This document shows positions 45,772 through 55,529 of a stretch of DNA of 64,000 nt, piece by piece. The stretch's first letter is position 1, and every line of letters begins with the position of its first letter. Both the position numbers and the translations under genes were made by a program. The notes beneath the pieces are model-generated. The model did no database searches and was not told the DNA's origin. It saw only the letters and a list, made by a program, of their open reading frames with translations. The DNA comes from an uncultured Spirochaetota bacterium (GTDB lineage Bacteria; Spirochaetota; Spirochaetia; Treponematales; Treponemataceae): assembly GCA_944389415.1 (NCBI GenBank), contig CALXMF010000007.1:58399-122398 (forward strand), written 5' to 3'.

Positions 45772-47637
45772 TTATTCCAACTTAATATTAGCAGTATCGG
45801 CTTTTATACGGGCAAGATGAGCAGCTGTTTTTTCAGAATGAGCTATCTGGTTTCTCATACCGGACGTTATCATATCAGCATATTTCAAGACCTCATTCAT
45901 ACTGGAGGTGATATTTCTGATTCCCTCAGAAAGCAGCTCCATTTCTGTCGCGATATTCTTTCCGCCTTCAAGCATTTCTGCAGAACCATTCCGTATATCA
46001 GAAGTGATATCATTCAACTGATGTATCGCCGTAAGAACCTGTCCGCTCCCGGCTGACTGTTCATCCATAGCACTCTGGATAAGAGCGGCCTGCGACTTTA
46101 CCGCACTTGTTTTATTAAATATTTCCTTAAACTGAGCCTCAACATCTTTTGTACTTGAAGCAATTTTATCAATAGCTTTCTCCAGGGATTTTAACCGCTT
46201 CGTTATAGATTTACCCTGCACATTTGATTCTTCCGCAAGTTTTCTGATTTCATCAGCAACTACAGCAAATCCCTTTCCTGCTTCTCCCGCATGGGCAGCT
46301 TCTATTGCCGCATTCATCGCAAGCAGGTTTGTCTGTGATGCGATATTCTGAATAACGGAACTTGCTTCCAGCAATCCAGCCGATTCGTCAAGTATAGCCT
46401 GAGCAGCACCAACGGCATCTGTAACAATCTGTTGTCCTGCGGCTGCTGATTCTTCAAGAACAGAAACACTTTCCGCATTCTTATTCAGAGTTTCGGTAAC
46501 AGCCCTGATATTCGCGACCATTTCTTCAATGGAAGCTGATGATTCCGTAAGGCTCGCAGATTGAGACTCTATATTGCTGTTCAGATTTTCAAGTCCTTTT
46601 ACAATGTTTAAAACAGTCGCATGAGTCTCTTCTACTCCTGCAGATTGTTCAACAGCAAGATCCTTTACCTTATTTACGTTCGAATCTATATTTTTCAATG
46701 CCGTTTCTGTACTTGACAAATCACGAACAAGCTCATCTGTAACAAGTGTAAGATACTGCTGTGAATTAATAAAATCCCGGAGAATCTTTTTAAGAGAACT
46801 AACAAATATATTAAAATTCTCGGCAAGAACTCCAAATTCATCCCGTGAAAGAATCTTCAGTACCGGCACAGAATAATCCCGATTCGCGATACTTTCCGCC
46901 TGTGAAAGAACAGCATCTACGTGACCCGTTAAATTTTTTCCTTGGGACACATACGTTAGAAAATTAATTACAATACAGCCAAGCAATATCGGAATAAAAC
47001 GAGAGATAAAATGAAAGAAAAAAACATCTTCTGATAAAGACTTCATCTCAACAAATAAAATAGTTATAGATAAGAAAACAACACCAATAAGGCTGAACAT
47101 GGAGACCAATATATTACGTGTTGTAAATTTCACTGGCAGACTATGCTGTGGAATTGAACACCATGAGAAAAACTTATAAAAAGAATGAATAAAAAATTCA
47201 TAAAAAAATAACGAGAAAATTAAAGTACTGCCAATCGAAAACGAGAAATATACAAATGCAGGAATTTCAGATAAGGACTTACCCAAAACAAGAAAACTCA
47301 CGAATGAGAAAACAAAGGAAAAAAGAATCGGTCCAATTAAAAAGAATCTGGAATACACACAAATCAGGTTATTCATTTTTTCCGCATTCTTATGAAATTC
47401 TGAAACTTTGCTGTTCAGTATGCGCAGCAACAGCAAAGGAAGCAAAATACCAACTAAGAGAAAAATACCGCAAATAGGATTAAAAAATAAAGAGGTTTTT
47501 GTTCCAATATTTACAGGACAGGCAACCCCAACCAGAACAGGCAGTGCAATAACAGGAATCACAAAAATTACAGCTCCATAAAAAAGAACATCCCGAGGCA
47601 ACACAAATTCATGGTTATGTATATCATTGTTTTCCAT
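45772..47637 (-). CDS. Methyl-accepting chemotaxis protein with six-TM N-terminus
   Basis: The 621-residue receptor lacks the usual periplasmic sensor domain. Instead about six TM segments fill residues 17-232, followed by a HAMP-like linker (233-290) and a long signalling helix with the conserved hairpin tip [20 protein letters not shown] near 455. It would send ligand or membrane-state information to CheA. GGGAGGAG precedes the ATG. No CheB/CheR-tethering pentapeptide is seen at the C-terminus. The ADP-ribosylglycohydrolase gene starts 29 bases after its stop, so the two may be co-transcribed. Confidence 0.92.
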   Translation of the reverse strand: MENNDIHNHEFVLPRDVLFYGAVIFVIPVIALPVLVGVACPVNIGTKTSLFFNPICGIFLLVGILLPLLLLRILNSKVSEFHKNAEKMNNLICVYSRFFLIGPILFSFVFSFVSFLVLGKSLSEIPAFVYFSFSIGSTLIFSLFFYEFFIHSFYKFFSWCSIPQHSLPVKFTTRNILVSMFSLIGVVFLSITILFVEMKSLSEDVFFFHFISRFIPILLGCIVINFLTYVSQGKNLTGHVDAVLSQAESIANRDYSVPVLKILSRDEFGVLAENFNIFVSSLKKILRDFINSQQYLTLVTDELVRDLSSTETALKNIDSNVNKVKDLAVEQSAGVEETHATVLNIVKGLENLNSNIESQSASLTESSASIEEMVANIRAVTETLNKNAESVSVLEESAAAGQQIVTDAVGAAQAILDESAGLLEASSVIQNIASQTNLLAMNAAIEAAHAGEAGKGFAVVADEIRKLAEESNVQGKSITKRLKSLEKAIDKIASSTKDVEAQFKEIFNKTSAVKSQAALIQSAMDEQSAGSGQVLTAIHQLNDITSDIRNGSAEMLEGGKNIATEMELLSEGIRNITSSMNEVLKYADMITSGMRNQIAHSEKTAAHLARIKADTANIKLE

Positions 47638-47946
47638 AATTAAATATAATTTCTCCTCCCTTACATATTACACATAAAAAACAACTCATTTATCTCATCT
47701 AGATACTACGATATTGTGAAGAATCACTATCGCAAGCAAATGTAAAAACCTATATTTTATATATCAACTATAAAACATTGACTTTAGCTTTGTCAATTAA
47801 AAAAATGTTAAACACCAATATGAAAAGAAAAATGAAAAATATCTATTACACATCCTAATATATTTATAATTTACCTGCTGTTTTACTTGATAAATAACAG
47901 ATATACACAGTATAGTAACGCAGTATTTTACAGAGCTGGTTTTACT
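47638..47946. other. Divergent intergenic region, AT-rich
   Basis: It separates the chemotaxis receptor and ankyrin genes. The dyad ATTGAC/GTCAAT (47777-47798) is the only clear structure. No RNA gene is seen. Confidence 0.4.
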
Positions 47947-48603
47947 ATGATACGCACACTTTTTAAAATAGTTATATGGACCGTTATACCATTGCTTGTC
48001 TCTGCATCATTCGCACAGACATTTGAGACAATTCTAACACAGGATACTAGTCCACAAGAAATATACAATCTTATCAAAGCTGGTGCAGATCCCAATGAGA
48101 GACTTACAAATGGTGATACTGTATTAATCGCAGCGGCAGCCATGTGTCCCCCTGAAACTGTTCAAGCCCTGGTCGAAGCAGGAGCAGATGTTAACCAACA
48201 GGGATATAATGGCGGCCGTACAGCTTTAATGGACGCGGTTGCCTACAGCGGATCTGAAACAGTTCGTATCTTACTGCAAGCAGGAGCGAAACCGGACATA
48301 ACAGATATGTATAAAAGAACTGCGCTGATGATAGCTGCAGCTCATAACGATATAGCAAGTATGCGATTATTGCTTCAGGCAGGTGCAGAAGTAAACGCCG
48401 CAGACGGAGACATTGGCATGACTCCACTGATGTACGCAGCATGGGAAGGAACAGAAGAATCTATACAGATGCTGCTTGACGCTGGTGCTGACGCAAGTAT
48501 TATGACCTACAATAGATGGTATGCATATGATTATGCAGGTTTTAATGATCAACTCATCGGAAGCGATATTCTAGAAGAACTCTATAACGCTATTCCTCAA
48601 TAA
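47947..48603 (+). CDS. Exported ankyrin-repeat protein
   Basis: The 218-residue protein has a signal peptide (about 1-24, ending SASFAQ) and then about five ankyrin repeats, visible as the recurring pattern LIKAGADPNER, LVEAGADVNQQ, LLQAGAKPDIT, LLQAGAEVNAA and LLDAGADASIM at 33-34 residue steps. It is therefore a periplasmic or surface protein-binding scaffold. I take ATG 47947 because the signal peptide begins there; the frame is open upstream. Neighbours give no partner. Confidence 0.85.
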   Translation: MIRTLFKIVIWTVIPLLVSASFAQTFETILTQDTSPQEIYNLIKAGADPNERLTNGDTVLIAAAAMCPPETVQALVEAGADVNQQGYNGGRTALMDAVAYSGSETVRILLQAGAKPDITDMYKRTALMIAAAHNDIASMRLLLQAGAEVNAADGDIGMTPLMYAAWEGTEESIQMLLDAGADASIMTYNRWYAYDYAGFNDQLIGSDILEELYNAIPQ

Positions 48604-48630
48604 CAGAAATTTTTATACAAAAGAAATTCC

Positions 48631-50235
48631 TCACCAGACAATACTAAACATAAATGATGGGGCCAGATAAATATTCTCTGTAGTCCATAATCCGATAAAA
48701 CCAGGCGCAAGAACAAAAGAAGAATTGCCGGGCAGAATTGAAACAGAAAAACCAAAACTGACAGCAGATATCCAGTTCTGTTCTTGCTCAGCAAAATATG
48801 AATGCAATGCCGCCCACGTACTTGCTCCAACACTGCCACGCTGATACTCTACCAAGAGTGAATTCTTCCATAACATAGTTCCGTCATTCAAAAAACCTCG
48901 ATTAATTCCCCATAAATACTCCGTCCGGCCGCCTATATACCAGGGACCAGGCTTTATTCCACCAGCAAGTGATACACCAAGTCCTTGTCCCATATCAGCA
49001 TGCCCATCTCCAAGCAGTATACCGCCGCTATAGCCATAACGCACACCAATATTCCAATTATATAACGATGAAGCAAGCCCTGCTTTTACAGATGTGGCAA
49101 TATATTCAACCATCTCATTACCAGAAAATGGACTCATTGAAAATCCGGCAGAGGCACGCATTTCTATCCAATCTGCAGGAGCTCCGCTTATATGAAACAA
49201 TACGGGCAGCGCAGCATATCCAGTCTGTCCTGCCACACCAAAAAACGGATACACAGAGAGGCCCGCACAAAGAGTACCTGCGGGCAAAAGTCGCCCTATA
49301 TCAGGCTGCGAAAAACCTCCTGCAAAGGACGGCAGTGACGCAAGAGGGTAATAAACAGAACTGTCAACAGTCACTTCCGTTTCCAGAGACTGAATTAATG
49401 TCTCTGAGCCATTTTCTCCAGAACTTTCTGCGTTCAATACAAGCTGGTAAGTACCATCTGCGACCTGAGAACCACTACTGTCAGTTCCATTCCAGCTAAC
49501 ATTTTGCGTCCATGTACGAAAGACAGGAATCTGGAAACGCCGTATTTCTTTTCCATTATCTAAAACAGACAGTGTTGCCGTTCCCGGCGACGTTGCGGAA
49601 AAAGTAATATCACAAATTCCCAAAGAACCGGGACTTTGAGGATTAAATCGGCTGGGAGACACTTTCAAATCAGATACCCGAAATATCGCTTTATGCAGCT
49701 GTACAGAGACATACTGAGTACGATATCTGAATATGGAAAATGGAACATGCGCAGACTCATATCCAAATAATCTTATTTCCGCAGTATAAGCCCCTTCCGG
49801 CAGTTCCACAAGCGTACCATACTGCTCACCATCAATCACAATTTGTGCATTACGAGGCTCCACATCAAAACGGACAAAACCTGTAATAGACTTCATCTCA
49901 ATATAAAAATCACGGATCGTTCCATCAGCAAACCGCGCAATAAAATCACGAGCTTCGTATCCCCGTTTTTCAAGTGTTATATGGTATACACCAGGAACAA
50001 GACCTGAAATATATAGCGGTGTGGTTCCCTGATATTCCCCATCTAAAAACACCTCTGCATCAGGAATATTTGCTGCTATACGCAGCCCGCATCCACTTTC
50101 ATCTCTATATTCTATCCGGTTCTCTCTTATACCGCTGGGCAACAGCTCCTGCGCCCAAGCAAGTCTTCCCATTGTACAAAGTAATAAAACAATAAAGCTC
50201 ACAACAGGACACCGAATATATGTATGCAGATTCAT
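48631..50235 (-). CDS. Outer-membrane-type protein with PEGA domains
   Basis: The 534-residue protein has a signal peptide (about 8-28), two PEGA domains (AEVFLDGEYQGTTPLYISGL near 60 and AQIVIDGEQYGTLVELPEG near 125), and an Ig-like module of the FlgD type near 200-260 (SWNGTDSSGSQVADGTYQLV). From about 300 to the end, alternating hydrophobic strands and a terminal aromatic residue (SPSFMFSIVW) suggest a beta-barrel. PEGA domains in spirochaetes are common in surface layer proteins. ATG 50235 lacks a Shine-Dalgarno and has TATTAT six bases upstream. Confidence 0.8.
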   Translation of the reverse strand: MNLHTYIRCPVVSFIVLLLCTMGRLAWAQELLPSGIRENRIEYRDESGCGLRIAANIPDAEVFLDGEYQGTTPLYISGLVPGVYHITLEKRGYEARDFIARFADGTIRDFYIEMKSITGFVRFDVEPRNAQIVIDGEQYGTLVELPEGAYTAEIRLFGYESAHVPFSIFRYRTQYVSVQLHKAIFRVSDLKVSPSRFNPQSPGSLGICDITFSATSPGTATLSVLDNGKEIRRFQIPVFRTWTQNVSWNGTDSSGSQVADGTYQLVLNAESSGENGSETLIQSLETEVTVDSSVYYPLASLPSFAGGFSQPDIGRLLPAGTLCAGLSVYPFFGVAGQTGYAALPVLFHISGAPADWIEMRASAGFSMSPFSGNEMVEYIATSVKAGLASSLYNWNIGVRYGYSGGILLGDGHADMGQGLGVSLAGGIKPGPWYIGGRTEYLWGINRGFLNDGTMLWKNSLLVEYQRGSVGASTWAALHSYFAEQEQNWISAVSFGFSVSILPGNSSFVLAPGFIGLWTTENIYLAPSFMFSIVW

Positions 50236-50241
50236 AGAAAA

Positions 50242-50247
50242 ATAATA
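50242..50247 (-). promoter_or_regulatory. -10 element six bases before the PEGA gene ATG
   Basis: TATTAT on the minus strand, with TG directly before it. No clear -35 box or Shine-Dalgarno is seen. Confidence 0.4.
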
Positions 50248-50295
50248 CACTGCACAGAAGAATAAATCCAGTACAAAATCAGTTTTACAGTATTG

Positions 50296-50952
50296 CTATG
50301 TTTCAAACAGTAAACCCTGTTCCACAAAACTATAATATCCGTTCGTGCTAACAATAATATGATCCAGAATTTGAATTCCCAAATGTTCTGAAGCTGATAA
50401 GAGCTGCCGTGTTGCAGCAATATCTTCCTGGGACGGAGTAAGGGTACCAGAGGGATGGTTGTGACACAAAATCACCGCCGCCGCACGATCCTTTATTACA
50501 TCAACAAAGACTTCACGCGGATGAATCATAGTTCTATTAACGGTTCCAACAGAAACAACCCGCAGTTCAAGTATCTCATGAGCACCATTGAGCGATGCAC
50601 ATAAAAAATGTTCTTTTGATTGCAGCGCATAATTCTGTACCAGCGGCACAAAATCACACGGAGTCCTGATTACTACCCCGCGGTGACTATTATACCGGCG
50701 ACCAAGTTCAAGCGCAGCAGCAACTGCAAGTGCCCGGCTTGCACCAATTCCATCAATTTTCATCAGCTCAGTTATAAGATGTTCCGGTTTTACCCCTTCA
50801 ACAGTGTCTCTGATTTTTTCTGCCAGCTGTTCTACCGGGAGATCTCTGCTGCCGCTGCCAATCAAAAGCATAATCAGTTCTTTTGTATCTGGAAACTCAA
50901 TACCCTTTTCAAGTGCTATTTCCCGTACACATGGTTTCGCTGTCTTTTCCAT
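50296..50952 (-). CDS. radC: RadC family JAB/MPN domain protein
   Basis: The 218-residue protein has an N-terminal helical HhH-type region (to about 95) with ELIMLLIGSGSRD and GIGASRALAVAAALELGRR, then a JAB/MPN domain with the metal motif ILCHNHPSGTLTPSQED near 165-181 (His-x-His and distal Asp). Its role in DNA repair is disputed, and the biochemical activity is unknown. I use ATG 50952, with GGAG about 12 bases upstream; a longer frame exists. Confidence 0.92.
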   Translation of the reverse strand: MEKTAKPCVREIALEKGIEFPDTKELIMLLIGSGSRDLPVEQLAEKIRDTVEGVKPEHLITELMKIDGIGASRALAVAAALELGRRYNSHRGVVIRTPCDFVPLVQNYALQSKEHFLCASLNGAHEILELRVVSVGTVNRTMIHPREVFVDVIKDRAAAVILCHNHPSGTLTPSQEDIAATRQLLSASEHLGIQILDHIIVSTNGYYSFVEQGLLFET

Positions 50953-51118
50953 TACTGCTTCGCATCTCCAAATACATATATGAATATATATACACAAAAC
51001 AAACAGTTTCTCAGCAAGTCAGCAGTTTTTTTTATTATTTTATTCACAGATGTCGAAATTCAATATAGCAGAATATATTGCTTATCACCTAAAAATCATA
51101 ACAGGCAGAACAAAACAA

Positions 51119-51721
51119 ATGAAAAAAACGTATATACGCATCTCCGGAATAGCAATAGCAGCAATTGCAATGCTTTTTTCCTGTTCAACATCAGGCATGA
51201 TTTCAGGCAGAGGTGCACCCGGAACGGAACCATCCAGAAACATCGCTGCAAACGGTATAAAATCACCAGAACAACTTACCGCATTTTTTATTGCACACGC
51301 GCCAGAAGCTAATCAAAGACAGGTTTATGAACTGGCAGATTATTACGTACAAGAAAGCAGAATTGAAGGGATTAATTCCGATGTTGCCTTTGCACAGATG
51401 TGCCTTGAAACAGGTTTTCTTTCTTTCGGCGGACTCGTTACTCCAGATATGCACAATTATTGCGGTCTAGGAGCTATAGACGCAAATAGACCAGGAGAAC
51501 GATTCCCAACGGTACAGATTGGAGTACGTGCTCATATACAGCACTTACAGGCATATGCAACGCAACTTCCGCTCAGGCAGCAGATTGTTGATCCCCGCTA
51601 CAAATATGTTTCTCCAAGAGGAAAAGCGCCAACTGTATTTGGGCTTGCCGGCACATGGGCAGCAGATACAGCGTACGGCCAAAAACTTGATAGATTGCTG
51701 AGCGAGCTTGCGTTATACTGA
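51119..51721 (+). CDS. Glucosaminidase-domain lipoprotein
   Basis: The 200-residue protein has a lipoprotein signal peptide (lipobox AMLFSC, Cys near 22). The rest matches the endo-beta-N-acetylglucosaminidase domain of autolysins, with the catalytic region AFAQMCLETGFLSFGG near 98 and MHNYCGLGAIDANRPG near 122. It probably trims peptidoglycan in the periplasm. ATG 51119 is favoured by the lipobox position. The Shine-Dalgarno is weak. Confidence 0.85.
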   Translation: MKKTYIRISGIAIAAIAMLFSCSTSGMISGRGAPGTEPSRNIAANGIKSPEQLTAFFIAHAPEANQRQVYELADYYVQESRIEGINSDVAFAQMCLETGFLSFGGLVTPDMHNYCGLGAIDANRPGERFPTVQIGVRAHIQHLQAYATQLPLRQQIVDPRYKYVSPRGKAPTVFGLAGTWAADTAYGQKLDRLLSELALY

Positions 51722-51792
51722 CAACAATTTCGCAATAGAATATCATACTATGTGCAGCTGGCAGATTGCCGGCTGCACTGCGGCGCATTATT

Positions 51793-52482
51793 TTAGAAAA
51801 TTTTCGTTCCTGTAAACGGCCTATCATTAAGAATATTGCAGGTATTTTCAATATCTTTTCCGGCAGCACAGATAACAGTAATTCCCGCAGCCTGTGCACG
51901 CCGACTCGCAATCGGGTCAAAAGGTACATTCTTTCCTGGCACCCAATCATTTCCTACCATTTTGCGAAAATCAGCCCACGAAATACTATCTAAAGGTTTA
52001 GCGGTGGGATCTGTCCGGGGATCAGCCGTATATACTTTTGCAATATTAGAAAGATTTACAACAGTTTTTGCAGCAAACTGCTCAGCAAGAATTACCGCAT
52101 CATTATCAGAAGAAAATCCAGGCTTCCATCCTGCGGCAACAAGAACTTTACCGGAAAATTCACGCGCCTGAGTTGGATCACAGACAACAGGCTGATCACA
52201 TAAATCCGAAAAAACAGCACGAACAAGCTGTGCATTCAGCCTTGTCGCCATAACACCTATCCAATCAGCCTGATCATTATTAACCGTCTCCATACCACAG
52301 ACAGAACGATAAGCGTTCTGATAGACACGCGCAGGAGCACCGCCGCCAACAACCAGAATCAGCTTATTAGAAGCATCTGATGAAAGCCAACCACGCGCCA
52401 TTACTGAAAACGATTTTAGAAAATCTATATCTGGTTCAGAAGGCGCAACAATAGACCCGCCGACAGATAACACTTTTACCAT
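51793..52482 (-). CDS. pyrH: UMP kinase, archaeal type
   Basis: This 229-residue amino acid kinase-fold enzyme converts UMP to UDP. It has the N-terminal VLSVGGSIVAP, VVGGGAPARVYQ near 43, the nucleotide region GWKPGFSSDNDAVILAEQ near 118 and KVYTADPRTDPTAKPLDSIS near 148. The short form and lack of the typical bacterial PyrH loops match the archaeal branch also annotated in spirochaetes. GAGGAG precedes the ATG. It stands alone, convergent with the glucosaminidase gene. Confidence 0.88.
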   Translation of the reverse strand: MVKVLSVGGSIVAPSEPDIDFLKSFSVMARGWLSSDASNKLILVVGGGAPARVYQNAYRSVCGMETVNNDQADWIGVMATRLNAQLVRAVFSDLCDQPVVCDPTQAREFSGKVLVAAGWKPGFSSDNDAVILAEQFAAKTVVNLSNIAKVYTADPRTDPTAKPLDSISWADFRKMVGNDWVPGKNVPFDPIASRRAQAAGITVICAAGKDIENTCNILNDRPFTGTKIF

Positions 52483-52536
52483 AAGGACTCCTCTTATCGC
52501 AGAAAATATATATGATATTGTACGGTGGAACAGCTG

Positions 52537-54219
52537 CTAATACAAGCCCAAAACAACAGGACCGCTCCAGAATGAACTATAACTTTCTGTCTGTGAAGAA
52601 GCTTCTTCCCATATTGACTGAAAAGCAAAGCTGCGCGGAATCATAACTACTTTACTAACAGCGGATGACGGTTTTATTTCCTTCCATCCGCGAGAAAAGA
52701 CCACTCGCTGAGCATCAACACTGCCAAAATAAAAATCACGGCGGTTTATATCCTGCTCATAACTGGCAAACGGAAGACCAGCTCCTAAAGCAATATCAAC
52801 TGGAACCCAACCAAATTCTTCTAAATAAAATTCACACCACCAATGCGGTACCGTTGAAAGAGAAGAACTAATCAGTATACCACTGAGCGGCATACAGGGA
52901 ATTCCGCCGGCTCTCAGAAGCATACAATACATCATAGCAAAATCGTACGCGTCTCCACAGCCCGTATCCAGCATATCAAAGACAGACACATCACCAGTCC
53001 GTACATCTGAAAGTAATGTATAATTATCAATCAGATAATCATATATAGTACGAGCTCTTGTGTATGGATTTGCTCCAGATGATTCTGTTATTATTCCATA
53101 CAATTCAGCGATACGCGGATCATCACTTTGTATAAGATTGTCGCTGCTAACAGCAGACTGATACAGGAGACGATCGGTATCATATTTTGTACGAACACGT
53201 TTACTGTTAATATCTGTCGAAACAGCATATGTAGTGACCGCAAAATTTTGCGAAAACACTTTTCTATTAGTAATACCTTTGGAAAAATCTTCCTGAAACA
53301 TTACCATATCAGAGTAATCTGAAAGAAGCGGTTCAGGAACACATTCCGTCAGCTCAACTGCAGGTTGATACGGCAACCGCAGCGGTCTTGGAATACGCAG
53401 CGTTATGGAAGCATCGCCTTGTGCAACAATTTGCGTAATATCAACACTCAGTTGTAAAAGATATGTCCGTTTATGAGAAAAAACTTTCTTTCCGGCATCT
53501 GCAGTTATAGTTATTTTTTTTGTATTGCTATTTCCTTTTACCGTACTTACATATACAGAACCAGATATCGCTCCGTCAGGAACCCTAACACGAATCTCAG
53601 AATCAGTCCAGGACTCATAATCATAGTCAATATCAGAACAGGCAATATACTCAGATGGAGTATTATCCTGGGTCAGATCACGGCTGGATGAAAAATATAC
53701 AGCACCTACACCACGTACACTGCCAAAATTCGTACCATAGATTGAAATAAGTTCCCCTGGAACCACAGTAGTTTTTGATATAGAAGATATCACAGGAAGA
53801 AATGAAGCTATATTTTCAGGGACAGGAACAGGAATATCAGCCTTATTTGCAAATAATTTGCCTTCAGAGCGTCCATCCTTTGTCTGCACAAACACAAGTC
53901 CATCCTGAATATCGGCTGGAAGAATTACCCGTATAAGATTATCTGTCCATTCTATATATGAAGAAGAAGTCTGACGGCTTCCACCTATCTCAACAAAACT
54001 CGAATTCCGTTGATCACCAAAATTCTTCCCATAAATACGCAGCACATCTCCTGGAATACCAACCGCAGGATCAATTTTCTCTATTACAGGAATACGGCGC
54101 ATCTGCACATTAATAACAGCAGTAACAATACCAGCTATAAAAAAAATAAGGACAATAAGAAAGAATCTAAACAATGGATACTTACGCCAGCAGTATCCAA
54201 ATTGAAACTGACTACCCAA
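52537..54219 (-). CDS. Membrane-anchored protein with two IPT/TIG domains and a transglutaminase-like domain
   Basis: The 560-residue protein has one N-terminal TM segment (about 18-38), then two IPT/TIG Ig-like domains (IEKIDPAVGIPGDVLRIYGK near 47; SISKTTVVPGELISIYGTNF near 145), a middle beta domain, and a transglutaminase-like protease fold with Cys in TGCGDAYDF near 415, His in VPHWWCEF and Asp in GWVPVDIALG. The catalytic triad looks complete. It acts outside the inner membrane. The start is TTG 54219, 14 bases after the anti-sigma gene. As third gene of a sigma/anti-sigma operon it may be a sensor or effector of envelope stress. Confidence 0.85.
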   Translation of the reverse strand: MGSQFQFGYCWRKYPLFRFFLIVLIFFIAGIVTAVINVQMRRIPVIEKIDPAVGIPGDVLRIYGKNFGDQRNSSFVEIGGSRQTSSSYIEWTDNLIRVILPADIQDGLVFVQTKDGRSEGKLFANKADIPVPVPENIASFLPVISSISKTTVVPGELISIYGTNFGSVRGVGAVYFSSSRDLTQDNTPSEYIACSDIDYDYESWTDSEIRVRVPDGAISGSVYVSTVKGNSNTKKITITADAGKKVFSHKRTYLLQLSVDITQIVAQGDASITLRIPRPLRLPYQPAVELTECVPEPLLSDYSDMVMFQEDFSKGITNRKVFSQNFAVTTYAVSTDINSKRVRTKYDTDRLLYQSAVSSDNLIQSDDPRIAELYGIITESSGANPYTRARTIYDYLIDNYTLLSDVRTGDVSVFDMLDTGCGDAYDFAMMYCMLLRAGGIPCMPLSGILISSSLSTVPHWWCEFYLEEFGWVPVDIALGAGLPFASYEQDINRRDFYFGSVDAQRVVFSRGWKEIKPSSAVSKVVMIPRSFAFQSIWEEASSQTESYSSFWSGPVVLGLY

Positions 54220-54233
54220 AACAGACTTCTATA

Positions 54234-54959
54234 TTAGTCAATTAAAACTTGAACAGTACCATATGACTGTAAAGGATGCGATGAGACTGTCAGAGGTATA
54301 TATACACCAGTAGAGTTTACAGGCAGTAATTGTATCTGAATAGAGACAGAATCGGAGGAATTAGTCCCAACAAGATCTGGCTTGAACATATCAACAGAAA
54401 TCAACCGCATAGTATCAGTATCAGAAGACTGCCCCGTATATGAGACACTGCGCACAGCAGGATTTCCTCTCCCATTTATACTGCCTGATACACCGTCAAA
54501 TAATGTTGATTCATTTTGTCCCACATACGATACAGGTGCAATTCCCGCACTGCTCACAGATTGGAAAGAAACAGCTGATGCCGAATCATTCTCCACACCC
54601 TGAGAGACAGTATGTCTAGACATCTGGAAAGGCAGCAGAACAGCTACCAGAAGCGCAGCAGCAGCAAAAGACCATTTAGTAACAGGAAGAAACGAAATAC
54701 GAGACGCACGGCTTGTCACTTCATGATAACTCATACGAACCTGTAAACGGGAAAAACTATCATCCAGTTCCTGGCTGCTCAGTTTGATAGTTTCCGCATC
54801 ATTTTGCAGCATGGTATGAAGCTGTTGCATCCGGTTAAATACCTGACTGCAACGATTACATTCCCGCAAATGTTCCTTATAAAGATTTTCATAATGAGCT
54901 GGAAGCTCGGAATCAACATAAATAGAATGAATATCTTTCTCAGGACAGGTAGACATCAT
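54234..54959 (-). CDS. Anti-sigma factor with zinc-binding domain (ZAS)
   Basis: The 241-residue membrane protein binds the ECF sigma factor encoded upstream. The N-terminal ZAS domain holds HLRECNRC (H-x3-C-x2-C near 30-37), and the single TM segment is at about 95-112 (WSFAAAALLVAVLLPF). The extracytoplasmic part is rich in Ser and Val with no recognised domain. GGAGA precedes the ATG. The start overlaps the sigma gene by 20 bases, which favours equal expression. Confidence 0.88.
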   Translation of the reverse strand: MMSTCPEKDIHSIYVDSELPAHYENLYKEHLRECNRCSQVFNRMQQLHTMLQNDAETIKLSSQELDDSFSRLQVRMSYHEVTSRASRISFLPVTKWSFAAAALLVAVLLPFQMSRHTVSQGVENDSASAVSFQSVSSAGIAPVSYVGQNESTLFDGVSGSINGRGNPAVRSVSYTGQSSDTDTMRLISVDMFKPDLVGTNSSDSVSIQIQLLPVNSTGVYIPLTVSSHPLQSYGTVQVLID

Positions 54960-55506
54960 CTTCTCCTATAAGCTTTGCTAATTGTTCTCTGGCGCGAAAA
55001 ACCCGCACTTTTACGTTTCCTTCCGTAATACCAAGAATACGGCCAATCTCTTTATAATTAAGTTCGGCGTATTCTCGCAATATAAGCACCACTTTCAGAT
55101 TGGGAGGCAGTTTATCCAGTGCCTCTTTCGCTTTCTGACAGGATTCCGCTTTCAGGAGTTCAGTCTCACCCGAATCCTGCTTGCGAGTATCCTCTTTGAA
55201 AGCTTTCTCATATGCACGCCTTTCACGGCCTTTTCGTTTAGCATAATTCAATGATGCATTTTTAACAACGCGAATAAGCCAGTATTTCGCATCATTCAGC
55301 CCCGGAAACTGAAGCTGTTTTTCATGCATTTTTATAAATGAATCATGCACCAAATCTTCAGCAGCTTCTGTATCTCCAACAATACGGAATGATATTTTAT
55401 ACAGCAACTGCATAGTGGCATCATATATCCGTCTGAAATCAGCAGGATCACCGGCATTCAACGGAATCTGCGGACCATCACTGCTGTTATCTAATGGACT
55501 AAACAA
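54940..55506 (-). CDS. RNA polymerase ECF sigma factor (RpoE type)
   Basis: The 188-residue sigma factor has region 2 (LLYKISFRIVGDTEAAEDLV near 35, then DSFIKMHEK) and region 4 with the HTH (LPPNLKVVLILREYAELNYK near 133, then GITEGNVKVRVFRAREQL). There is no region 3. It likely directs an envelope-stress regulon. The start is TTG 55506, with AGGAGGA 4 bases upstream. It lies directly after cysS and before its anti-sigma factor, the same order I recall around TP0091-TP0093 of T. pallidum. Confidence 0.93.
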   Translation of the reverse strand: MFSPLDNSSDGPQIPLNAGDPADFRRIYDATMQLLYKISFRIVGDTEAAEDLVHDSFIKMHEKQLQFPGLNDAKYWLIRVVKNASLNYAKRKGRERRAYEKAFKEDTRKQDSGETELLKAESCQKAKEALDKLPPNLKVVLILREYAELNYKEIGRILGITEGNVKVRVFRAREQLAKLIGEDDVYLS

Positions 55507-55529
55507 AAAATCCTCCTGATGGTTACAGA

